Shown here: one piece after another, positions 59,003 through 64,000 of the stretch
How the letters are laid out: each line of letters begins with the position of its first letter
How positions within the stretch are numbered: the first letter of the stretch is position 1
The notes under the pieces: generated by a model
Seen by the model: the letters and a program-made list of their open reading frames with translations, nothing else
Told to the model about the DNA's origin: nothing
Databases searched by the model: none
Translations under genes and position numbers: made by a program
DNA from: Agromyces cerinus
GTDB lineage: Bacteria > Actinomycetota > Actinomycetes > Actinomycetales > Microbacteriaceae
DNA: 64,000 nucleotides
Direction of reading: 5' to 3'
NCBI RefSeq assembly: GCF_016907835.1
Contig: NZ_JAFBCT010000001.1
Coordinates: 434,001 to 498,000 of the forward strand

Positions 59003-59641
59003 ATGGCTTCCGAATTCTCCCGTCCCACCAAGTTCCCGCCCGGCATGTTCGAGGCATTCAAAGGTGCGGAGGATCCGGCGCACCTGAGCCGGGTCGCCCA
59101 CGACACGGCCGCCGCCCTGCTCTCCCGGGTGCAGGCCGACCCCGATCCCGAGGTCGTCGCACGACTCGTCGCCTACACCGACGAGCACGGCATCGACGCG
59201 ATCGCCGAGCTCTGGTCGCGTGCCTCGGCCAAGAGCCTGCCGGGCGCGCTCTGGCGCGTGTACCTGCTGCGCGCCCTCATCCGCCAAGACCCTCGCAGCA
59301 TGAGCCTCGCGTTCCAGCGCGGTGCCGAGGTCTCGCACACGATCGACCAGGTCGTCGCGGGTGCGGCCATCCCCGCCGGGCCCGACGAGGTCGTCGAACT
59401 CGCCGACCGCATCCTGCACGGGCTGTTCACGGGCGACTTCGCCGTGGCCCTCGAACGAGCCGCGGCATTCGCGCGCGTCGCGGCGACCGGCTCGGCGAGC
59501 CTCGCCGACGACGCCGACGAGACCGATGCGGTGCACCCCGATCGCCCGACGAAGCTCACGATCCGGGCCCACCGCCTCGTCGAGCTCGCCGACGAGCTGA
59601 CCTCCTGCGCCCGCCTCTGGCGCCGCGACGCGCTCGATTGA
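59003..59641 (+). CDS. Conserved helical protein of unknown function
   Basis: A 212-residue cytoplasmic protein, mostly alpha-helical, with no recognised domain. Striking stretches: RPTKFPPGMFEAFKGAEDPAHLSRVAHDTAAALLSRV, IAELWSRASAKSLPGALWRVYLLRALI and DEVVELADRILHGLFTGDFAVALERAA. I have a sense of similar proteins next to pabC-like genes in related genomes but cannot name a family. A TAAGGT -10 box ends 8 bases before the ATG at 59003 with no ribosome-binding site, so probably leaderless. Confidence 0.7.
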   Translation: MASEFSRPTKFPPGMFEAFKGAEDPAHLSRVAHDTAAALLSRVQADPDPEVVARLVAYTDEHGIDAIAELWSRASAKSLPGALWRVYLLRALIRQDPRSMSLAFQRGAEVSHTIDQVVAGAAIPAGPDEVVELADRILHGLFTGDFAVALERAAAFARVAATGSASLADDADETDAVHPDRPTKLTIRAHRLVELADELTSCARLWRRDALD

Positions 59642-59698
59642 CGAGCCGACGTGCACGGTGGGAATGAACACCCTCCCGACGTCGTTTAGAATTGACGT

Positions 59699-59784
59699 GG
59701 CCGGCCGCAGTAACCCCGGGCTCCAATATTCGCCGCTCCGAGCGGCCTCGCGCCGAGAGGCGTTCTGCGGCCGGCCTCTTTCCT
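59699..59784 (+). ncRNA. Candidate structured small RNA
   Basis: A 12-bp closing stem (GGCCGGCCGCAG 59699-59710 with 59765-59776) encloses a single-stranded part, a hairpin GCCGCT-CCG-AGCGGC (59732-59746) and a hairpin CGCC-GAGA-GGCG (59751-59762), then TCTTTCCT. A TAGAAT box (59687-59692) places a start at 59699, the first base of the stem; GGAAT-N18-GTT (59661-59686), the spacing of SigR/SigH promoters, overlaps it. No known RNA family recognised; it could also be a complex terminator for the preceding gene. Confidence 0.45.
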
Positions 59785-59818
59785 GCCCGCGCTCGTCGCA
59801 CCGCACGTGAGGCGATGA

Positions 59819-59856
59819 GCGGATGCCTCGGCGCGGCGAGAGCCCGCGGCATCCGC
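59819..59856. repeat. Copy of the GCGGATGCC/GGCATCCGC element with a longer loop
   Basis: GCGGATGCC (59819-59827) and GGCATCCGC (59848-59856) pair perfectly around a 20-base G+C-rich loop, just before the PabC-like gene; here it precedes instead of follows a coding region. Confidence 0.6.
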
Positions 59857-59869
59857 GTAGCATCGGAAC

Positions 59870-60757
59870 ATGCCAGCGACCGTCACGCTCCTGATCGAAC
59901 CCGCTCCCGCCGACGCGCGCGACGTCGACGTCGCATCGACCCTGCGCGACGTCGATGCGACGGCGCCCGCGCTGCGCGTCGGCGAACTGTCGACGCAGCG
60001 GGGCGACGGCATCTTCGAGACCATCGGCGTCGTCGACGGCCACGCGCAGGAGACCCGGCCGCACCTCGAACGCCTGCGCAACTCGGCGATCATCTGCGAG
60101 CTGCCCGAGCCGAACCTCGCCCAGTGGCAGGCCGCGATCGACACCGCGGTCGCACGGCTCCCGCAGCGTGGCGAGTTCGCGCTCAAGCTCGTGCTGAGCC
60201 GAGGCGTCGAGCACGGCCCCGCCCCCACCGCGTGGCTGCATGCCGTGCCCGCGGCCGACTTCACCGCGGTGCGCCAGCGCGGCATCACCGCCGTCACACT
60301 CGACCGCGGGTACGCGCACGACGCAGCGGAACGTGCGCCGTGGCTCCTGCTCGGCGCGAAGACCCTGAGCTACGCCACGAACATGGCGGCACTGCGCGAA
60401 GCGCACCGTCGCGGCGCCGACGACACGATCTTCATCTCCTCGGACGGCTACGTCATGGAGGGCCCGACGTCGAGCGTGATCCTCCGGCACGGCGACGTGT
60501 ACTCGACGCCCGCGCCGTCCGGCGCGATCCTGCACGGCACCACGCAACAGAGCCTCTTCGAGCACCTGGAGTCCACCGGGCGGGCCACCGAATACCGCGA
60601 CATCCCCGTCGGCGAGCTCGCCACGGCCGACGCGATCTGGCTCGTCTCGAGCGTGCGCCTCGCGGCAGGAGTGACCCGGCTCGACGGGGCATCCGTCGCC
60701 TACGACGCCGCGGAGACGCGTGCGTTCAACGACTACCTGCTCGCACCCCGCGACTAG
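59870..60757 (+). CDS. Class IV aminotransferase, aminodeoxychorismate lyase-like
   Basis: A 295-residue PLP enzyme of fold type IV: GDGIFETIGVVDGHAQETRPHLERL, the PLP Lys in LLLGAKTLSYATNMAAL, and ISSDGYVMEGPTSSVIL with GTTQQSLFEHL (phosphate cup). Closest in layout to PabC, which releases pyruvate from aminodeoxychorismate to give p-aminobenzoate for folate; branched-chain or D-amino-acid aminotransferases share these motifs. A TAGCAT -10 box (59858-59863) six bases before the ATG suggests a leaderless message. Confidence 0.78.
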   Translation: MPATVTLLIEPAPADARDVDVASTLRDVDATAPALRVGELSTQRGDGIFETIGVVDGHAQETRPHLERLRNSAIICELPEPNLAQWQAAIDTAVARLPQRGEFALKLVLSRGVEHGPAPTAWLHAVPAADFTAVRQRGITAVTLDRGYAHDAAERAPWLLLGAKTLSYATNMAALREAHRRGADDTIFISSDGYVMEGPTSSVILRHGDVYSTPAPSGAILHGTTQQSLFEHLESTGRATEYRDIPVGELATADAIWLVSSVRLAAGVTRLDGASVAYDAAETRAFNDYLLAPRD

Positions 60758-60772
60758 CGTCGCGCGGTCGGT

Positions 60773-60791
60773 GCGGCGCCAGTGGCGCCGC
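60773..60791. terminator. Bidirectional terminator between pabC-like gene and pstB
   Basis: GCGGCGCC-AGT-GGCGCCGC, an 8-bp perfect stem between the two convergent genes. Confidence 0.7.
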
Positions 60792-60796
60792 CGGGC

Positions 60797-61576
60797 TCAG
60801 CCGAAGCGACCCGAGACGTAGTCCTCGGTCGCCTGCACCGACGGGTTCGAGAAGATCGTCGTGGTGTCGTCGTACTCGATGAGGTTGCCGGGCTTGCCCG
60901 TGCCCGCGATGTTGAAGAACGCGGTCTTGTCGCTGACGCGCGAGGCCTGCTGCATGTTGTGCGTCACGATCACGATCGTGTACTGCTGCTTCAGGTCTTC
61001 GATGAGGTCCTCGATCGCGAGGGTCGAGATGGGGTCGAGCGCCGAGCACGGCTCGTCCATGAGGATGACCTCGGGGGAGACGGCGATCGCGCGGGCGATG
61101 CAGAGACGCTGCTGCTGGCCGCCCGAGAGGCCGGATCCGGGGCGGTCGAGGCGGTCCTTGACCTCGTTCCACAGGTTGGCGCCGCGCAGCGACTTCTCGA
61201 CCAGCTCCTCGGCGTCGGGCTTCGAGATGCGCTTGTTGTTGAGCTTCACGCCCGCGAGCACGTTCTCCTTGATCGACATCGTCGGGAACGGGTTGGGTCG
61301 CTGGAAGACCATGCCCACCTGACGGCGCACGAGCACCGGGTCGACGTCGGGGTCGTAGAGGTTGTTGCCGTCGATGAGCACCTCGCCCTCGACGCGGGCG
61401 CCGGGGATGACCTCGTGCATGCGGTTCAACGTGCGGAGGAAGGTCGACTTGCCGCAGCCCGAGGGGCCGATGAAGGCGGTGACGCTGCGGGGCTCGATCG
61501 CGAGGTTGACGCCCTCGACGGCGAGGAACTTCGAGTAGTAGACGTTGAGGTCACGGACCTCGATGCGCTTGGACAC
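60797..61576 (-). CDS. pstB: Phosphate ABC transporter ATP-binding protein
   Basis: A 259-residue cytoplasmic ATPase energising phosphate import. Walker [10 protein letters not shown] at 37-45, Q-loop [11 protein letters not shown], signature LSGGQQQRL, Walker [14 protein letters not shown] and the switch His in [10 protein letters not shown]. Last gene of pstS-pstC-pstA-pstB; 22 bases separate it from pstA. Low-phosphate control (PhoB/PhoP-like) is known for the family, but the promoter of the operon is outside the window. Confidence 0.97.
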   Translation of the reverse strand: MSKRIEVRDLNVYYSKFLAVEGVNLAIEPRSVTAFIGPSGCGKSTFLRTLNRMHEVIPGARVEGEVLIDGNNLYDPDVDPVLVRRQVGMVFQRPNPFPTMSIKENVLAGVKLNNKRISKPDAEELVEKSLRGANLWNEVKDRLDRPGSGLSGGQQQRLCIARAIAVSPEVILMDEPCSALDPISTLAIEDLIEDLKQQYTIVIVTHNMQQASRVSDKTAFFNIAGTGKPGNLIEYDDTTTIFSNPSVQATEDYVSGRFG

Positions 61577-61598
61577 GGGTTTCCTTTGCTTGCGGGGG

Positions 61599-62693
61599 TC
61601 AGCGGCCGAACTTCGGCGCGAAGAATCGGGCGACGAGCCTCGCGATGAGGTTCAGCGCCATGACGATGAGGATGAGGGTGAGGGCGGCGGCCCACGCGCG
61701 GTCGAGGTAGGCCTGCGGCGGGTTGCCCTGGTTCGCGTACTGCGTGTACACGAACACGGGCAGCGACTGCATGCGGCCGTCGAAGAGGTTGTAGTTCACG
61801 CTGGCGGTGAACCCGGCAGCGATGAGGAGCGGCGCCGTTTCGCCGATGACGCGGGCGATCGAGAGCATGACGCCCGTCGTGATGCCGGCGATCGAGGTGG
61901 GCAGCACGACCTTGACGATCGTCAGCCACTTCGGAACGCCGAGCGCGAAGGCGGCCTCGCGGAGTTCGTTCGGCACGAGGCGGAGCATCTCCTCACTCGA
62001 GCGCACGACCACGGGGATCATGAGGAGCGAGAGCGCGACGGCGCCGGCGATGCCGGTGCGGGTGCCGGGGCCCAGGAAGATCGCGAACAGCGAGTAGGCG
62101 AAGAGGCCGGCGACGATCGACGGGATGCCCGTCATGACGTCGACGAGGAAGGTGACGCCGCGGGCGAGCCTGCCACGTCCGTACTCGACGAGGTAGATCG
62201 AGGTCATGAGGCCGATCGGGATCGAGATCACCGCGGCCGCGCCCGTCATGAGCAGGGTGCCGACGATCGCGTGCACGATGCCGCCGCCCTCGCCCGTGAC
62301 GTTGCGCATCGACATCGAGAAGAAGTCGGCGTCGAAGCGGGCGGCACCGAGGCTCACGACCGTGATGCCGAGCGAGACGAGCGGGATCATCGCGAGCAGG
62401 AAGGCGCCCGTCACGAGCGCGGTGACGAGTCGGTCCATCGCCCGGCGGCGACCCTCGACGAGCGTCGAGAACAGCCAGATGGCCGGGATGTAGAGGAGTG
62501 CGCCGATGAAGAGCGCCCCGCCCCAGTTGTAGCCGGAGCCGGAACCGAAGGAGACGACGCCGAACACCGCGGCGGAGACGGCGACGGCGGCGACGAGGAT
62601 CGTCCACGGCGCCGACTTCGGGAGTCGTCCGGCGGTCAGCGAGTTGGCGATGGCGACGCCGGTCTCGGGAGCCTGAGTGGTCTGGATGGTCAT
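61599..62693 (-). CDS. pstA: Phosphate ABC transporter permease PstA
   Basis: A 364-residue inner-membrane subunit with about 8 hydrophobic segments, longer than the usual 280-300 because of about 70 N-terminal residues with extra spans ([38 protein letters not shown]). The PstA core has [47 protein letters not shown] and the EAA loop [26 protein letters not shown]. Its ATG shares one base with the pstC stop region. Pairs with PstC. Confidence 0.95.
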   Translation of the reverse strand: MTIQTTQAPETGVAIANSLTAGRLPKSAPWTILVAAVAVSAAVFGVVSFGSGSGYNWGGALFIGALLYIPAIWLFSTLVEGRRRAMDRLVTALVTGAFLLAMIPLVSLGITVVSLGAARFDADFFSMSMRNVTGEGGGIVHAIVGTLLMTGAAAVISIPIGLMTSIYLVEYGRGRLARGVTFLVDVMTGIPSIVAGLFAYSLFAIFLGPGTRTGIAGAVALSLLMIPVVVRSSEEMLRLVPNELREAAFALGVPKWLTIVKVVLPTSIAGITTGVMLSIARVIGETAPLLIAAGFTASVNYNLFDGRMQSLPVFVYTQYANQGNPPQAYLDRAWAAALTLILIVMALNLIARLVARFFAPKFGR

Positions 62694-63631
62694 CAGTTGG
62701 CTCCCGAGAATTCCTTGCGGCGGCTGACGATCCAGCGCGCGAAGGCGTTGACCGCGAAGGTCACGACGAAGAGGATGAGGCCGGTGGCGATCAGGACGTT
62801 GACGTTCAGTCCGTACGCCTCGGGGAAGCTGAGCGCGATGTTCGCCGCGATCGTGTTCGGGTTGACCGAGGTCAGCAGCTGGAACGTGATCACCGGCGAG
62901 GCGGAGAGCACCATCGCGACGGCCATCGTCTCGCCGAGCGCACGGCCGAGGCCGAGCACCGAGGCGGAGATGATGCCGGAGCGGCCGAAGGGCAGCACGG
63001 CCGTGCGGATCATCTCCCAGCGCGTGGCGCCGAGGGCGAGGGCGGCCTCCTCGTGCAGCACGGGCGTCTGCAGGAACACCTCGCGGCAGATCGCGGTCAT
63101 GATCGGCAGCACCATGACGGCGAGCACGAGGGCCGCTGTCAGGATCGTGCGGCCCGTGGCCGAGGGGGTGCCGCTGAAGAGGGGGATCCAGCCGAGGTAC
63201 TCATTCAGCCAGGCGTAGGCGTCGACGAGGGCCGGAGCGAAGACGCCGATGCCCCACAGGCCGAAGACGACCGATGGCACCGCTGCGAGGAGGTCGACGA
63301 CGTAGCCGAGCACCGAGGCGAGCCGGCGCGGAGCGTAGTGCGAGATGAAGAGCGCGATGCCGATGGAGATCGGCAGGGCGACGAGGAGCGCGAGGGCGGC
63401 CGCCCAGACCGTGCCGAAGACGAGCGGACCGACGTAGTCCCAGAAGTTCGTCTTGAGGATGGAGGCGTCTTCGGTCGTGGCCACCACCGCGGGGATGCTC
63501 TGCACGATGAGGAAGATGGCCACCGCTGCCAGGGTGACGAGGATCATCGATCCCGCGAACACCGCCGAGCGGGAGAAGACGAGGTCGCCGATGCGGAGCT
63601 TCGTCTTGATCGGGGCCGGTGCGGACGTCAT
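62693..63631 (-). CDS. pstC: Phosphate ABC transporter permease PstC
   Basis: A 312-residue inner-membrane subunit with six spans. PstC marks: ALLVALPISIGIALFISHYAPRR, VDLLAAVPSVVFGLWG, and EEAALALGATRWEMIRTAVLPFGRSGIISASVLGLGRALGETMAV (EAA loop). The ATG at 63631 follows GAGGA; upstream in-frame residues are not protein-like. Separated from pstS by a strong hairpin. Confidence 0.95.
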   Translation of the reverse strand: MTSAPAPIKTKLRIGDLVFSRSAVFAGSMILVTLAAVAIFLIVQSIPAVVATTEDASILKTNFWDYVGPLVFGTVWAAALALLVALPISIGIALFISHYAPRRLASVLGYVVDLLAAVPSVVFGLWGIGVFAPALVDAYAWLNEYLGWIPLFSGTPSATGRTILTAALVLAVMVLPIMTAICREVFLQTPVLHEEAALALGATRWEMIRTAVLPFGRSGIISASVLGLGRALGETMAVAMVLSASPVITFQLLTSVNPNTIAANIALSFPEAYGLNVNVLIATGLILFVVTFAVNAFARWIVSRRKEFSGAN

Positions 63632-63677
63632 CTGGTGCGATCCTCGGAGTTCTTGAGTCGGGTTCTGGAGACGCGAT

Positions 63678-63716
63678 CGTGCCCGACCCCGTCGCGGACG
63701 ATCGAGGTCGGGCACG
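63678..63716 (-). terminator. Hairpin between pstS and pstC
   Basis: An 11-bp perfect stem (CGTGCCCGACC 63678-63688 with 63706-63716) and a 17-base loop in the pstS-pstC gap. As in the sugar operon at 8006, it would favour a separate, abundant message for the binding protein. Confidence 0.75.
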
Positions 63717-63722
63717 AACCTA

Positions 63723-64000
63723 CTACTGGATCGAGTCGATCGCAGCAGTGATCTTCTCGCGGAGCGAGTCCGAGATCGGAGCCGAACCGGCGTCAGCCGC
63801 TGCGGTGTCCTGGCCCTCGGGGCTCGCGATGTACGAGAGGTAGCCCTTGACGAGGTCGACGTTCGCCGGGTCCTCGTACTGGCCGCACGCGATGAGGTAG
63901 CTCACGAGCACGATCGGGTAGACGCCGGCCTCTTCCGAGGTGCGGTCGATCTCGATGGCGAGGTCGCCCTCGGCACGGCCTTCGGCGAACGGCGAGTGGT
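63723..64000 (-). CDS. pstS: Phosphate-binding protein PstS, C-terminal part (5' end outside window)
   Basis: The last 92 residues of the periplasmic/lipid-anchored phosphate receptor, in frame to the window edge: HSPFAEGRAEGDLAIEIDRT, then YPIVLVSYLIACGQYEDPANVDLVKGYLSYIASPEGQ and a C-terminal amphipathic helix (SDSLREKITAAIDSIQ). The YPI-SY...KGYL-Y-SPEGQ pattern is the PstS C-terminus. The gene begins outside the window and heads the pst operon. Confidence 0.92.
   Translation of the reverse strand, partial: HSPFAEGRAEGDLAIEIDRTSEEAGVYPIVLVSYLIACGQYEDPANVDLVKGYLSYIASPEGQDTAAADAGSAPISDSLREKITAAIDSIQ

Overview
The window is very G+C-rich. It uses many GTG and TTG starts, has tightly overlapping (ATGA, GTGA) operons, and many of its genes begin about 6-8 bases after a TAnnnT-type -10 box, which suggests leaderless transcripts. 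Together with rskA/sigK, marP, dipZ, LLM F420-type and ROK families, this points to an actinobacterium, most likely Microbacteriaceae (Agromyces-like). That placement is inference from gene content and style; no marker gene was searched. I see no prophage, insertion sequence or CRISPR array.

Layout. 1-5.3 kb: end of a sensor kinase, an alkyltransferase-like DNA-repair protein, a GNAT enzyme, a lipoprotein, NADP-isocitrate dehydrogenase and a P1B-type metal ATPase with a TPC motif. 5.3-13.2 kb: a ROK regulator, then a GlcNAc/chito-oligosaccharide operon (binding protein, two permeases, GH3 hexosaminidase, ROK kinase, NagB). 13.3-18.3 kb: a TetR/membrane protein pair, YrdB, PurU and a membrane-anchored ECF sigma factor fused to its own zinc anti-sigma domain and an Ig-like domain. 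18.6-28.1 kb: an apparent N-acetylgalactosamine (Aga-type) locus (SIS deaminase, ROK kinase, PfkB kinase, class II aldolase, DeoR, NagA) divergent from a dedicated ABC transporter. 28.2-32.2 kb: an AbiEi/DUF559-like protein, a secreted GH20 hexosaminidase and a membrane protein.

32.2-34.6 kb: glyA-folD behind a ZTP (pfl) riboswitch. 34.7-35.2 kb: a lower-G+C lipoprotein gene flanked by a 17-bp repeat of the folD 3' end. 35.4-39.1 kb: a nonulosonic (sialic-type) acid cassette (NeuA-HAD fusion, NeuB, putative transferase). 39.2-47.7 kb: gamma-carbonic anhydrase, APC permease, YbaK, galT-galK with a divergent DeoR regulator and an aldose epimerase, and a MarP-type protease. 47.9-51.9 kb: fasciclin lipoprotein, dipZ, sigK and rskA, the same partners as the mycobacterial SigK regulon, with two mirror-image promoters between fasciclin and dipZ. 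52-54.4 kb: an LLM oxidoreductase, YegP and a tRNA-Lys(UUU) gene interrupted by a 247-nt group I intron next to an HNH protein. 54.5-64 kb: a ScyD/ScyE-type secreted protein, a membrane protein, a two-component system, an unknown conserved protein, a possible structured RNA, PabC-like lyase and pstSCAB.

How the genes work together. Two parallel amino-sugar systems (GlcNAc through NagB; probable GalNAc through AgaS, tagatose-6-P kinase and aldolase) are fed by separate ABC importers and by GH3/GH20 hexosaminidases. A near-palindrome at the ROK regulator start recurs in part at the GH20 promoter and may tie them together. Several gene ends carry short duplicated copies of the neighbouring coding sequence, a recurrent small-scale rearrangement in this chromosome. 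The strongest unusual items are the intron-split tRNA-Lys, the symmetric SigK-type promoter pair and the sigma/anti-sigma/Ig fusion.
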